Counted from the first letter of the stretch, positions 24,357-33,261 are shown. The stretch: DNA of 64,000 nucleotides from JAXMAR01 sp046350295 (GCA_046350295.1 JAXMAR010000013.1:1-64000); one strand, 5' to 3'. Translations and numbers: made by a program. Notes: generated by a model not told the origin, from the letters alone.

Positions 24357-25277
24357 TTACTTCGGACGACACACCAACACCGGAGCCGAGGAGCCGCGCA
24401 AGACCTTGTCGGCCACGCTCCCCAGGAAGAAGCGCGACAGGCCGCGCCGGCCGTGCGTTTCCATGGCGACCAGGTCCATGCCCTTGATGCTGAGGATGGC
24501 GCGGGCCGGTTGGTCCTCCGCATCGACGCGCGTCGTAACGTGGAAGCCGTCCTTGCGCAGCTTCTGCGCGACCGTTTCCAGGTAGGCGGCGGCATCCTTG
24601 CGGATGTTTTCCTGCATGGTTTCAACTTCGAGCGTCATGTGATGAGCCATCTCGCCGAAGCTTCCGACACCCATGGGAACGGTCATGGGCAGGAGCGGCT
24701 TGATGACGCGGACGAGCGTGAACTGCGACTCCATCACCCTGGCCAGGTCCGTGGTCGGGCCGAGGACGCCTTCACAGGCGGGGGAGCCGTCCAGCGGGAT
24801 CAGGATGTTCTGGAAACGGACATCCTGGTCGAGCTTGACCTCGGGCGCCTCGCGCGGATGCGCGAAGAGCACCGGGACGGTCATCTCCCGGATGAGCCGG
24901 TCGGCGACGCTGCCGAGCCAGAAGCGGCCCATGGGTCCACGCGCGTGAGTCGTCATCACGACCAGGTCCGCGCCGCTGGCCAGGGCGTGCTCGTTGATGA
25001 CGTCGGGGACGTTTCCATCCTTGAGCGCCATCGTTGGCGCGACGCCGGTCTTGTTCACCTTCTGAATCATGCTCTCCAGGTACCGCTTCTCCTGCTTGCG
25101 GATCTTCGTGTCGAGCGGAACATCGAAGAGGAGCATTTCGGAGTATTCCTGCACGGGCGTGTGCACATGCAGCAGTTCAACGTGGGCCTTCGCCCGCCGG
25201 GCGAGGCTGAGAGCGAGCGGCAACGCCTGCTCGCCAAACGCCGAGCCATCCAGGGGCACTAGAATGGTGCGGATCAT
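24357..25277 (-). CDS. Double-domain universal stress protein (UspA family)
   Basis: About 306 residues with two Usp domains. Domain 1: TILVPLDGSAFGEQALPLALSLA and ADLVVMTTHARGPMGRFWLGSVADRLI (nucleotide motif GxxG-S). Domain 2: NILIPLDGSPACEGVL and MDLVAMETHGRRGLSRFFLGSVADKVLRGSSAPVLVC. Both carry the ATP-binding type signature. An AGGAGG stands upstream of two adjacent ATGs (25280 and 25277); spacing favours 25277. Cytoplasmic stress protein, between Hsp20 and CBS genes. Confidence 0.92.
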   Translation of the reverse strand: MIRTILVPLDGSAFGEQALPLALSLARRAKAHVELLHVHTPVQEYSEMLLFDVPLDTKIRKQEKRYLESMIQKVNKTGVAPTMALKDGNVPDVINEHALASGADLVVMTTHARGPMGRFWLGSVADRLIREMTVPVLFAHPREAPEVKLDQDVRFQNILIPLDGSPACEGVLGPTTDLARVMESQFTLVRVIKPLLPMTVPMGVGSFGEMAHHMTLEVETMQENIRKDAAAYLETVAQKLRKDGFHVTTRVDAEDQPARAILSIKGMDLVAMETHGRRGLSRFFLGSVADKVLRGSSAPVLVCRPK

Positions 25278-25302
25278 CATGGGCCTCCTGAAACGTAAAT
25301 GC

Positions 25303-25356
25303 AAGCTGCCGGCCTGCTCATCCGGCACTCGGTCACTGACAGCGAGCCGGCAGCTT
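25303..25356. repeat. Inverted repeat upstream of the universal stress gene
   Basis: Arms AAGCTGCCGGC (25303-25313) and GCCGGCAGCTT (25346-25356), perfect over 11 bp with a 32-bp loop, 25 bp ahead of the universal stress start codon. It could be a regulatory hairpin in the 5-prime leader or an interspersed repeat. Confidence 0.45.
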
Positions 25357-25494
25357 CTTGGGGCGCGTTCGAACGTGCCGCGGGCACGCCTCCGGGGCGC
25401 CTGACAAGGGCACGCGCTGGACACACCCCACTCGATCCACGCAATCCGGCTCTCACGGAGCCGGAGCCAAGCCACCGGGTCAGGACGCGCCGAT

Positions 25495-25937
25495 TCAGGT
25501 TTTCACCTCGATGCGGCGGCCTTCGACTTCCGGCAGTCTGGGCACGTGAACCTCCAACATGCCGTTGCGATAGACGGCCTCAACCTTGGCCGCATCCAGC
25601 CTGGCCGGCAGTTCGATCTCGCGGCGATAGTAGCGGCTGGGCGCCTCCTCCTTCTTTTCGGGGGCGGCAGCCGTCTTCGCCTCGACCACGAGCATGTGGT
25701 CGACGAGCCGAACCTCGACCTCCTTCGCTTCAAAGCCGGGCAACTCCATCCGGTAGACCACTTCCTGTCCAGTTCCTCCGTCGTGGTCTTCCAGAAGGCG
25801 CCGAGACGGCCCTCCTCGGGCAGCCCCTCCATGAAGCGGTCGAACCACTCCTCCAGGCCTTCCAACATCTTGAGCGGGCGCCATTCGGTCCTCAAAAGGG
25901 CCGGCGGCGCATCCATCCTGCGCCTGAGGCCGAACAT
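25495..25937 (-). pseudogene. Hsp20/alpha-crystallin small heat-shock protein, one frameshift
   Basis: The N-terminal frame (from 25937) reads MFGLRRRMDAPPALL ... LEEWFDRFMEGL, typical of Hsp20 N-termini. The alpha-crystallin domain is in the next frame: GQEVVYRMELPGFEAKEVEVRLVDHMLVVEA, YYRREIELPARLDAAKVEAVYRNGMLEVHVPRLPE, ending IEVKT at 25495. The ELPGF and GMLEVHVPR motifs are intact. One indel between about 25770 and 25800 explains the break. With that repaired it would be a normal chaperone of about 147 residues that holds unfolding proteins. Could be a sequencing error. Confidence 0.8.
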
Positions 25938-26248
25938 GGCTGACCTCCTTTCACGCTACCCTTCTCCGGCCTGGCCAGAAAAAAGGAGAGCAAGGGCCGT
26001 GCCATGACCGCCAAGAAGCGGTCCAGAGGAAAACGGCGTGTTTTTCGGGGATTTGCCGGCTCGTCTGGACAGAATCTGGAGCGACGGCGCGGCCAAGGTG
26101 GTTGGGACAGCGCGCTGATGGGCGGTTTGGATGCGCCGGGCCGGCGCCATTGTTCCACGGAGAAGACCCTGCAAACGCCCTTGCGTTGTCGGCGCCTTCG
26201 GGGTATTCGGCTTTTTGGATCTCGATGGTTTGAGCAGGGAGGGTCGAC
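25938..26248. other. Divergent intergenic region, Hsp20 to secreted protein
   Basis: 311 bp between the divergent Hsp20 gene (minus) and the secreted gene at 26249 (plus). It must hold both promoters. I see no CIRCE-type inverted repeat and no clear sigma-70 boxes. The open frames through it have no family resemblance. Confidence 0.5.
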
Positions 26249-26662
26249 ATGATGAAGTGCAGCCGCGTGGCGATCGCTGTGTTGTGGCTGGCGGCGGGGA
26301 GCGCGATCGCGCTGGCCACGCCGCCCGCCTATCACCGCGAGAACATGGAACATCTCAACCTCCGCGGCGCCGAGGAGAAATGGCTCGCAGCGAACGTTCC
26401 CCCCGGCCTGCCCACGGAGAAGGCGCGGGAGGTTCTGCGTAGCGCGGGTTATCAGCCCGACAAGAGTAAGACGGAAGGCCGCCTGACCGCGTCGAAAAAG
26501 GTCACCGTCGTCCGGCCCTGGGAATATGTCAAGCTGACGATCACCGTTCTTCACCAGGGCGGCGCCGTTGTCGAGGCACGCGTCGAGTCGGAGTTGGTGC
26601 TGGGCCGCCGCCTGGCGCCCTGGCATTGGTTTCCCGTCTACGAGGTTTTCTTTGAGAGATAG
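26249..26662 (+). CDS. Small secreted protein of unknown function
   Basis: 137 residues from ATG 26249 (a second ATG follows at once); GGGAGGG lies 5-6 bases upstream. Signal peptide to about residue 24 (ending ALA). The mature part has YHRENMEHLNLRGAEEKWLAANVPPGLPTEKAREVLRSAGYQPD, then a strand-rich end with VKLTITVLHQGGAVVEARVES. The PTEKAREVLRSAGY segment resembles BLIP/SmpA-like folds, but I would not name the family. It ends 2 bp before the convergent DUF5615 gene. Confidence 0.65.
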   Translation: MMKCSRVAIAVLWLAAGSAIALATPPAYHRENMEHLNLRGAEEKWLAANVPPGLPTEKAREVLRSAGYQPDKSKTEGRLTASKKVTVVRPWEYVKLTITVLHQGGAVVEARVESELVLGRRLAPWHWFPVYEVFFER

Positions 26663-26664
26663 GA

Positions 26665-27015
26665 CTACATGGGCAAATACACGACCTGATCGCGAAAGTC
26701 GATTGCTTCGCCGGCCAGAGCGATGAGTTCCAACTCGCGGACAGCTTGGCCGAGTGTCAGTATCGTGCGCAAAATGGCGACACCGGGCATTGGCAAGCCT
26801 CGGGCGACACGATTCCAGGCGTCAACGGCAAGCGTTTTCTTGTCCACCGAGACGACAACTCGGCCTTCTCGCGCCGCCCTTTCGAGGATGACCGGGTCAG
26901 GCGTGTGTCTCAGGCCCACATCTTGAACACGCACGACATCGACTGTGGGCTGACTGCGGCGCAGGCCCTGGACGATGTCGCCATGTACGTCTTCGTCAGT
27001 CAGAAGTCGCAGCAT
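26665..27015 (-). CDS. DUF5615 PIN-like protein (toxin-like partner)
   Basis: 116 residues from ATG 27015 (MLRLLTDEDVHGDIVQGL). The conserved acidic LLTDEDV at the N-terminus, the central DPVILERAAREGRVVVSVDK and the strand VAILRTIL match DUF5615/Mut7-C-like PIN-fold proteins, which are candidate RNases. The start lies inside the end of the DUF433 gene (20-bp overlap), so translation is coupled. DUF433-DUF5615 pairs are regarded as toxin-antitoxin-like modules; activity here is inferred. Confidence 0.8.
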   Translation of the reverse strand: MLRLLTDEDVHGDIVQGLRRSQPTVDVVRVQDVGLRHTPDPVILERAAREGRVVVSVDKKTLAVDAWNRVARGLPMPGVAILRTILTLGQAVRELELIALAGEAIDFRDQVVYLPM

Positions 27016-27358
27016 GGCCGCCGTTTCCCTGCGCCCGGAGTGTGTCAAGCTTTGCCTTTAGCGTCGCCAAGCGCGAGGCGTTTTCGCTCTCGATTGTCTC
27101 GCGCAGGCTCTCGGCATCGTCGTTCCGCCGCCTGAGATAGTCGTCCAGCTCCGATTGGTGACGCAGGTAATAGGCCAAAGCACCGTGCACGTCCGCCAAG
27201 GTGATCGTGTCTAAGCCGCGTGCGATGTCCTCGGGTTTCATCCCGGCGCGCCAATATTGCAGGAGCGCGTCCAGGGTCACCCGTGACTCGCCGATGCGGA
27301 TGGCGCCTGTGTCGTCGACGCGCAGCGGCGCTGGGTCGGCATGGAGAATCATGGCCAT
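26996..27358 (-). CDS. DUF433 protein (antitoxin-like)
   Basis: 120 residues. LRVDDTGAIRIGESRVTLDALLQYWRAGMKPEDIARGLDTITLADVHGALAYYLRH is the full DUF433 helix-turn-helix-like domain. The tail is helical and charged (DDYLRRRNDDAESLRETIESENASRLATLKAKL). First gene of the pair with DUF5615; likely DNA-binding autoregulator and neutraliser. Confidence 0.85.
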   Translation of the reverse strand: MAMILHADPAPLRVDDTGAIRIGESRVTLDALLQYWRAGMKPEDIARGLDTITLADVHGALAYYLRHQSELDDYLRRRNDDAESLRETIESENASRLATLKAKLDTLRAQGNGGHAATSD

Positions 27359-27441
27359 ATCCTCATCTTACTCCACGCTTTCGCTCCGCATCGAGAGTCG
27401 CTTCGGTAAGCGACGCGCGGACAGCGTTGGCGAAGCGCCTC

Positions 27442-30400
27442 CTACTTCAACGTCTGCAAATACGCGATCAAATCCACGAACTCGCGCCGGCTCAGCGTCG
27501 CCTCCTGGCCTTCCGGCATGATCGACGTCCTCGACAGGGTGCGGCTCTCGATATCGGCCTTGGCCACCTTTGTCTCGCCGTCCATCCACCAGTTGGCGGT
27601 GAAGACGCGGAGGAACTTGCCGTCGTCCTTGACCAGGCCGGCGAGGATTCTGCCGTCCTTGAACTCGATCACTTCCACTTCCCAGCCGGTCTTGATGATC
27701 TTGGAGGGATAGAGCACCGATTCGACGAGGTACTCCGCCTTCTGCCCCGCGACCCCCTTGAGCGACGGCGCCACCGGGGTCGTCGCGGTCGCCGTCGTGT
27801 GGCACCTCGTGCAGGCGTTGCGCTCGAAGACCTGCCGGCCCATCGCGGCGCGCTTGGGCCGATCGGCGGCGGGCATGTCGGCGAGATCCTTGAGGGCGTA
27901 GGTCGTCAGCTCCATCTTGTCACGCTTCGGCCAGGGCTCCGCACCGCGCAAGACGGTCTCGACTTCGTCCTTCATGCCCTGGCCCTTGTCCGTGAGCTGC
28001 GGCGCCTTGCGGCCAAGGGCGCCCAGCATCGTAGCGTTCTTGCTGAAGATGCGCCACCAACGCACCGCTTCCATGCGGACGAACGGATCATCGTGATCGA
28101 GAAGCTTGAGCCACGACGGCTCGTTCGGGACGGCTTCGATGCGCGCGATGGTCGATAGCGCTTCGAGCGCCTCCTCGAATTTCGCCTTCGGGTTCAGAAC
28201 ACCCGGCCACAACCCGGCGGCCAGGGAAGTCGCCTTCGGCCCGAAACGCCGGGCCAGAACGTGGGCCGCCTGCTTGAGCTCCTTGTTGCTCGAGCGCAAC
28301 TGCCCCTCGATCTGCTTCAAGGCGAACGGCGTCGGCCCTTCCGATTCCAAGAAATCGAAGAGGACGAGCTGATCCGTCGGTGTCGCGATCTTGATCGTGC
28401 CTTTCTCGACGGCCTCGACGAGGCGCTTGCCCGCCGCGGCGCTCAGCCCCTTGGAGAGCCCGCCCGCCTTGGCCTTGAGGACGAGGACGGCTTTCGCGGT
28501 GGTGGCGAGCGGCACATCGGCGCGTGCGATCAGCTTCTCCAGACCGGGGACGATGGAGGCGTCGCCATCAAGTTGCGCCACGGTGAGGAGGAGTTGGTGA
28601 TCGAGCTTGCCGGGGTTTTCGAGCGCCTTGGCCAGCGCTGTCAGGGCGGCCGTCGTGCTCGGGAAGTTTTCGTAGCAGGCGACGTCGATGGCGATCAGGC
28701 CGGCGAGACGGATATCGGCGCGAGGAGAGGCGAGGAGTTTTGTGAAGCGACCTTCGTTCCCATTCTTGGCGACGTGCCACGCGGCCTCGTAGCGCAGGTG
28801 AGGATCCGCATCCGCCCCCATCTCCAGCGCCACCGCGAGAAGTTCGCCAACGCCGGTCCGGCTCGACGCTGAAATCGCGGCTTCCAGGCGAACAGCCGGA
28901 TCCTTCTCGTTCCACGTCACGTGCTCCTCCACGTTGAGGATGTCCCGCCCTTTTGGGAAATGACGTCGAAGGAGATTCACCGCCAATTTCCGGACGCGCC
29001 AGTCTGGATTGAACACCCCCTCACGTATTGACTGTCCTGAATCACCCGTACGCAACAGTGTCCAAAGGGCGTTCGCAGCGGCCAAAGGGTCCTTCGAACT
29101 GCGTGCGGTATTCCCCAGCGTGATCGCAGATCGGGGCGATAGGCCGCGTCGAACCAGTTCCGCCATCGCTTTGTCCCGGATCACGTGACTCGGCGACCCG
29201 AGCGCGCTGATCGCGTACTCATCGGTCTTCCATTCCGGCGCATCCAGCTTGTGCGTGACGACCGGCCGGTCCTTGCCCACGTACTTCAGCCGCCAGATGC
29301 GCCCCGTCATATCGCTCTCGTCGTCGCGGCCGTACCAGTCCGCGATGAGGAGGCTGCCGTCGGTGTCGAGGTAGATGTGGCTGGGGCGGAAGTGGGGATC
29401 GGTGCAAGCGACCAGCGTGTCCTTCTTGACGATGTTGTTGCGGTCGTCGAGGACGAAGCGGAAGATGCCGCGGTTGGGGCCGGCGAAACCGTGGCGGCCC
29501 CAATTGCAGGCGAAGAGGGCGCCCTGGTATTCGGCGGGGTAGGCGGCGCCGTAGTAGCGCATGAACTGCGTGTGGGCGCCGCCGTGGACTTCTTCGCAAG
29601 GCGGGGCGAGCGGATGGTTGCCGGCGAGCCAGTTGTTGTCGACGGCGCCCCGGCTGTAGCAGTGATAGTCGACACCTTCGATGACGCGGACGAAGCGATC
29701 CGGGTTGCCTTCGCCGTTGGAGAGGAGCCAGAGCTGGCCGAATGGGTCGTACTCGAACGAATAGGGGACGCGGAGACCGTGGACGAGGCGCTCCATCTTC
29801 GTGCCGTCCGGGTTCATGCGCATGACCATGCCGGAGGAGCCGCGCGCGGAGATTCGGGCACGTTCCCCCTCCCCCTTCCCCCTCCCACTAGGGGAGGGGG
29901 AATCAGGTGGGCCTTCGATGTTGATGCTGTGATTGCCGACCGACATGTAGAGCTTGCCGTCCGGCCCCCATTCGAGGACGAACATGCCGAACGGATTCCA
30001 GGCGTGGTTCTTGTCGGTGAGCAGCGTTCTGCGATTGACGGCGACGCCTTCCCCCTTCTTGCGTTCCTTGGGGGCGGTTTCGAGCAGGTCGTACTGATAG
30101 AGAAAGTCGCACGCCGTGAGCCAGATCTTGTCCCCCTTGACGGCGATGCCCATGACGGGATCGGCGAAGCCGTCAGCGACCAGGGTGCGCGTGAAGCCAC
30201 CTTTGCCGTCCGGGTCGAGGCGGATGACCGGGTTGGCAAACGGCTTAATCGGCGAGCCGGGGGGGCCGTAACGATACGTGTGGCTCTCGCTGACGATGAT
30301 GCGGCCCTTGTCGTCGAGCACCATCGTGATCGGATTGATGACGACCGGATCGGCGGCGACCAGCTCGATCTCGAAATCCTTGGGCACGATGAAATGCTTG

Positions 30401-31023
30401 AGCTGCTCGGCCGCCGTGAGGCGCGTCTTGACCTTCGGATCGACGGCGGAGGAGCCGTAAGCCTTCGGCCCCTTGCCGGCAGCCGCGACGGCGGAGCCTG
30501 CGATGTTCCACGGCCCGATGGTCGGATCGCCGAGGACGACGGCGGCGAACCAGGACGAATCGTCGAAGCCGACGGCGGTCCAGTCCTTGGGCGCCTTCTG
30601 CGTGATGCGCGTCCTCTCGTCGGTGACGATGAACAGGTCCTTGTCCGTGCGGACGTGCAGCCGGGCGATGGCGCCGGCGACGCCCCCCTGGTTCGTCGCC
30701 TTGATGGCGAGGACGTTTTTGCCGGGAACGAGCAGCTTGGCGACGTCGTACTTCTCGACACTGTTCCACTCGGCGTCCTCGCCGACCTTGGCGCCGTTGA
30801 CGTAGGCGACGTAATGGTTATCGACGGTGATCCACAATTCCGCCTTGCTCGCCTTCGCGGGGAGGGTGAACGGAAGCCGCAGATAGCGCGGCTCGTTGTT
30901 CTGCGCGACCGTGTTCGCGTCGGCTTCGTCCCAAACCCATTTGGCGCCATGCCAGGGGGAGAAGTCCTGAGCGAGGAGCGGCGACGCGACAAAGACGAGG
31001 CAAAGAGCGGCGAGCTTACGCAT
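27442..31023 (-). CDS. PVC-type secreted heme-binding HEAT-repeat protein
   Basis: 1193 residues. Signal peptide (1-18). About 25-170 is a jelly-roll carbohydrate-binding-like domain (GAKWVWDEADANT, AELWITVDNHYVAYVNGAKVG). About 210-600 is a glucose-dehydrogenase-like propeller (MVLDDKGRIIVSESHTYRYG, WGPDGKLYMSVGNHS, SHIYLDTDGSLLIADWYG). HEAT-like helices span about 620-1030. A C-terminal cytochrome domain has CTRCHTT (about 1073) and later IIKTGWEVEVIEFKDGRI. Planctomycete and verrucomicrobial proteins of this build are thought to act on sugars in the periplasm; proof is lacking. A repeat-encoded insert (about residues 374-387) interrupts the propeller. Confidence 0.9.
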   Translation of the reverse strand: MRKLAALCLVFVASPLLAQDFSPWHGAKWVWDEADANTVAQNNEPRYLRLPFTLPAKASKAELWITVDNHYVAYVNGAKVGEDAEWNSVEKYDVAKLLVPGKNVLAIKATNQGGVAGAIARLHVRTDKDLFIVTDERTRITQKAPKDWTAVGFDDSSWFAAVVLGDPTIGPWNIAGSAVAAAGKGPKAYGSSAVDPKVKTRLTAAEQLKHFIVPKDFEIELVAADPVVINPITMVLDDKGRIIVSESHTYRYGPPGSPIKPFANPVIRLDPDGKGGFTRTLVADGFADPVMGIAVKGDKIWLTACDFLYQYDLLETAPKERKKGEGVAVNRRTLLTDKNHAWNPFGMFVLEWGPDGKLYMSVGNHSINIEGPPDSPSPSGRGKGEGERARISARGSSGMVMRMNPDGTKMERLVHGLRVPYSFEYDPFGQLWLLSNGEGNPDRFVRVIEGVDYHCYSRGAVDNNWLAGNHPLAPPCEEVHGGAHTQFMRYYGAAYPAEYQGALFACNWGRHGFAGPNRGIFRFVLDDRNNIVKKDTLVACTDPHFRPSHIYLDTDGSLLIADWYGRDDESDMTGRIWRLKYVGKDRPVVTHKLDAPEWKTDEYAISALGSPSHVIRDKAMAELVRRGLSPRSAITLGNTARSSKDPLAAANALWTLLRTGDSGQSIREGVFNPDWRVRKLAVNLLRRHFPKGRDILNVEEHVTWNEKDPAVRLEAAISASSRTGVGELLAVALEMGADADPHLRYEAAWHVAKNGNEGRFTKLLASPRADIRLAGLIAIDVACYENFPSTTAALTALAKALENPGKLDHQLLLTVAQLDGDASIVPGLEKLIARADVPLATTAKAVLVLKAKAGGLSKGLSAAAGKRLVEAVEKGTIKIATPTDQLVLFDFLESEGPTPFALKQIEGQLRSSNKELKQAAHVLARRFGPKATSLAAGLWPGVLNPKAKFEEALEALSTIARIEAVPNEPSWLKLLDHDDPFVRMEAVRWWRIFSKNATMLGALGRKAPQLTDKGQGMKDEVETVLRGAEPWPKRDKMELTTYALKDLADMPAADRPKRAAMGRQVFERNACTRCHTTATATTPVAPSLKGVAGQKAEYLVESVLYPSKIIKTGWEVEVIEFKDGRILAGLVKDDGKFLRVFTANWWMDGETKVAKADIESRTLSRTSIMPEGQEATLSRREFVDLIAYLQTLK
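29863..29902 (-). repeat. C/G-rich palindromic repeat inside the PVC-type gene
   Basis: Minus-strand reading TTCCCCCTCCCC-TAGT-GGGAGGGGGAA followed by a G-rich tail (GGGGGAGGGGGAA). It encodes SPSPSGRGKGEGE in the propeller domain, a low-complexity insert between INIEGPPD and the conserved GMVMRMNPDG. Same plan as the copies in the DUF1592, mfd and ygiQ genes. Confidence 0.7.
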
Positions 31024-31323
31024 GAGAGGCGCCTTGGCGGGAGTGAAAGCGGCGAGCCGGGCGGCGTGAGCCCCCGGAGGAAGGAACAGAGAGAGATTTT
31101 AACAGGCGGCGTGCGGCATGGCGAGCGGTCACCCCATTTGACATTTCACCAATTCATGGGCGGCGAACCGGCAGCCGGTGTCCGAAGACCTTGGACAAAA
31201 AAACCAGGAATGCCAAAAGAAAATCAAAAATCTCGCGCGAAGGCGGCGGTTTTGGTCCGCGCCGTTGACTTAAACGATAGGACCCCGCTGCCGGGGCCCA
31301 TTCCCACTTTGGAAGGAGCTCTT
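31024..31323. other. 300-bp upstream region of the KGPP-repeat gene
   Basis: The gap between divergent genes contains a comparatively A-rich patch (about 31195-31240) and TTGACT at 31265-31270, but no convincing -10 box at the right distance. A strong AAGGAG ribosome site stands at its end. No gene is supported; the long plus frame passing through is the shadow of the PVC-type gene. Confidence 0.45.
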
Positions 31324-32004
31324 ATGAGTCGCCGAGGAATCTTGGCGGTCGCCCTCTGCGCCGGGGGAGTGATCGCGCTGTTGGCAGGACAGGCGCCGGC
31401 TCAGCCGGGCCGTGGAGAGAAACAGTCGTTGGAGGCGGAACTCCAGCGGCTCAAGGCGCGGATCGCGGCGCTCGAGGCGCAGCTGGGCAGGGGCGGGGAA
31501 AAGGCCGGCCCGCGCAAAGACATGGGCAAGTTCGAGATGAAGAAGGACAAGAAGGACCGCAAGGGGCCGCCGGACCGGATGGGTGAGCGCAAGGGCCCGC
31601 CCTTCGGCAAGGGCCCGGACGGCAAAGGTCCCCCTGGATTCCTCAAGAAGGGGTTCGACAAGAAGGGGCCTCCGGGATTCGAGCGCAAGGGGCCGCCGAT
31701 GTTCGACAAGAAGTTCGGGCCCAAATTCGACAAGAAGATCCCGCCCATGATGGACCGCAAGGGCCCGCAGGGATTCGAGAGGAAAGGCCCGCCGAAGTTC
31801 GACAAGAAAGGCCCCCCCGACCGTAAGGGGCCTCCGGGAATGGAACGCGGCAAGGGCCCGAAGGGTCCTCCGGGCTTTGAAAAGAAGGGGCCGCGGCCGG
31901 GACCGGGGCCCGAGGCGCGAGGCGGCTCGACCGACGTCCGCCGCGCCCTGGACGATCTGCAACGCAGCGTGGAGGCTTTGCGGCGAGCGCTGGATCGACG
32001 CTAA
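31324..32004 (+). CDS. Secreted low-complexity protein with KGPP repeats and a coiled coil
   Basis: 226 residues from ATG 31324 with AAGGAG upstream. Signal peptide (1-26, ending APAQ). About 30-58 is a heptad coiled coil (SLEAELQRLKARIAALEAQLG). From about 75 to 195 the protein is a run of units KGPPxF(D/E)(K/R)K, such as KGPPGFERKGPP and KFDKKGPPDRKGPPGM, extremely rich in Lys, Gly, Pro and Phe. The end returns to a helix (VRRALDDLQRSVEALRRALDRR). It resembles no named family. The strong positive charge suggests binding to nucleic acid or acidic polymer outside the cytoplasm. A terminator follows at 32033. Confidence 0.8.
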   Translation: MSRRGILAVALCAGGVIALLAGQAPAQPGRGEKQSLEAELQRLKARIAALEAQLGRGGEKAGPRKDMGKFEMKKDKKDRKGPPDRMGERKGPPFGKGPDGKGPPGFLKKGFDKKGPPGFERKGPPMFDKKFGPKFDKKIPPMMDRKGPQGFERKGPPKFDKKGPPDRKGPPGMERGKGPKGPPGFEKKGPRPGPGPEARGGSTDVRRALDDLQRSVEALRRALDRR

Positions 32005-32032
32005 CGAGAAAACCCGACTTGAAACGCAACAA

Positions 32033-32062
32033 GAGGACGGGCGCCGCCCGTCCTCTTTGTTT
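32033..32062 (+). terminator. Rho-independent terminator of the KGPP-repeat gene
   Basis: GAGGACGGGC-GCC-GCCCGTCCTC, perfect 10-bp stem with a 3-base loop, followed by TTTGTTTG, 29 bp after the stop codon. Confidence 0.85.
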
Positions 32063-32130
32063 GTCGGTGACGTTCACAGAACCGCGGCAGCGGCCCGGCA
32101 GGCGAGGCCGCCTGCCCCACGCTTTCGCGC

Positions 32131-32160
32131 AAAAAGAAACCCCTCGCGGGAAACGAGGGG
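32131..32160 (-). terminator. Rho-independent terminator, probably bidirectional
   Basis: Stem CCCCTCG/CGAGGGG with a 7-base loop. On the minus strand it is followed by TTTCTTTTTG and lies 21 bp after the stop of the 32182-33261 gene; on the plus strand it is followed by TCTTTCGCTTTC. Confidence 0.8.
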
Positions 32161-32181
32161 TCTTTCGCTTTCAGGCGGACA

Positions 32182-33261
32182 CTACTTCGTCGGATCGAGA
32201 GGAATCGGCTGCGCTTCGGGAACCGGCAGGATCACGCCGGGGGCCGGAAGGACGCGGGCCGGGGGAGCGGGCACGGCGGGCGCGGGAAGGACGCCGCCCG
32301 GAGCCGGGAGGATACGGACGCCCGGAGCCGGCACGACGCCGCCGGGGGCGGGCAGCGGAACAGGAAGGATAGCCGGGCCGCCGATGGGACGGGGACCGAC
32401 CGCCGGGTCGCCGGGGATCAAGCGCTGTACGCGGTAGGTTTCCCAGTTCTTCTCGAGCCACTCCTTGGCGGCTTGCTGGACGTTCGTGCCCGGAGTGATC
32501 TTGAAGCCGTCCTTGTCGGTGACGCCGAGTTGGAAGAACAGGTTGAGGGAGTTCACGGGATTGAAGGGGCCGGGGGCGGGCATCCAGTTGCCGTCCAGGA
32601 TGGCCTTGAGGATCAGCTTGCTTTCGTCGGCCGCGATGGCTTCGGTCTTGCCGCTGGCGAAGGGAACCTGCCGGTACTTGGTCAGCAGCAAGGAGGCGGC
32701 GGTGAGGCGCTCGGTGGCGTTGCCGTCCTTGAGAGCGGCCATTGGGTTTTCGAGGATCTTGGCGTTGGTCTTGGCGTCGGCCAGTTCCTTGTCGAAGTCG
32801 GGGGCGGTGCGAAGGACGATGTCAAAGGGCGCCGAGACGACGAAGAAGTCTTCCTTCGCATGTTTTTTCAGGAAGAAGAGACCGTCCTGGCCGACTTCGA
32901 GATTGACCGGGCCGAAGCCGGGGCGGATGCGAATCGGGGGCCGGACCATGGGGACCGGGCCGTCCGCGCCCATCGGCGGCGGGTTGAAGCCGACGCGAAC
33001 CGACTTGACGCCCTTGGCGCCGACAATGTTCTCGGTCACGTTCACGACCGCGATACGGAAAGTCTGCTTGGCGCCGCCCGGCAAAGCGATCTCCGCGTCC
33101 TTCGCTTCGAGAGCGACGACCCGGCCGACAACGATGGCGTCGGCATTGGCCGCCCGCGTCGGGCTGGGCCGGATGGCGATGGCGAGCGCCCGCGCTTCGG
33201 AAGCCGCGGCCAGCGACACAAGCGCTGCCAGAGCAAGAGTCCAGCGAGTCCCCAGTTGCAT
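32182..33261 (-). CDS. Secreted protein with proline-rich C-terminal repeats, unknown function
   Basis: 359 residues from ATG 33261, which has GGAGG 9 bases upstream. Signal peptide to about residue 26 (SLAAASEARA). The N-terminal domain begins with IRPSPTRAANADAIVVGRVVALEAKDAEI, then a helical middle part (ATERLTAASLLLTKYRQVPF). From about 285 the tail is built of LPAPGG/VPAPG units (PAPGGVVPAPGVRILPAPGG), possibly a wall-spanning or flexible linker. Family not recognised. Confidence 0.7.
   Translation of the reverse strand: MQLGTRWTLALAALVSLAAASEARALAIAIRPSPTRAANADAIVVGRVVALEAKDAEIALPGGAKQTFRIAVVNVTENIVGAKGVKSVRVGFNPPPMGADGPVPMVRPPIRIRPGFGPVNLEVGQDGLFFLKKHAKEDFFVVSAPFDIVLRTAPDFDKELADAKTNAKILENPMAALKDGNATERLTAASLLLTKYRQVPFASGKTEAIAADESKLILKAILDGNWMPAPGPFNPVNSLNLFFQLGVTDKDGFKITPGTNVQQAAKEWLEKNWETYRVQRLIPGDPAVGPRPIGGPAILPVPLPAPGGVVPAPGVRILPAPGGVLPAPAVPAPPARVLPAPGVILPVPEAQPIPLDPTK

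Noticed and set aside
31265..31300. Sigma-70 promoter for the KGPP gene (TTGACT)
   Set aside because: No acceptable -10 hexamer at 16-18 bp.
29185..31323. Very long plus-strand open frame reaching into the KGPP-repeat gene
   Set aside because: It mirrors the PVC-type gene on the minus strand; high GC keeps the complementary frame open. The real start is ATG 31324 with its own AAGGAG and signal peptide.
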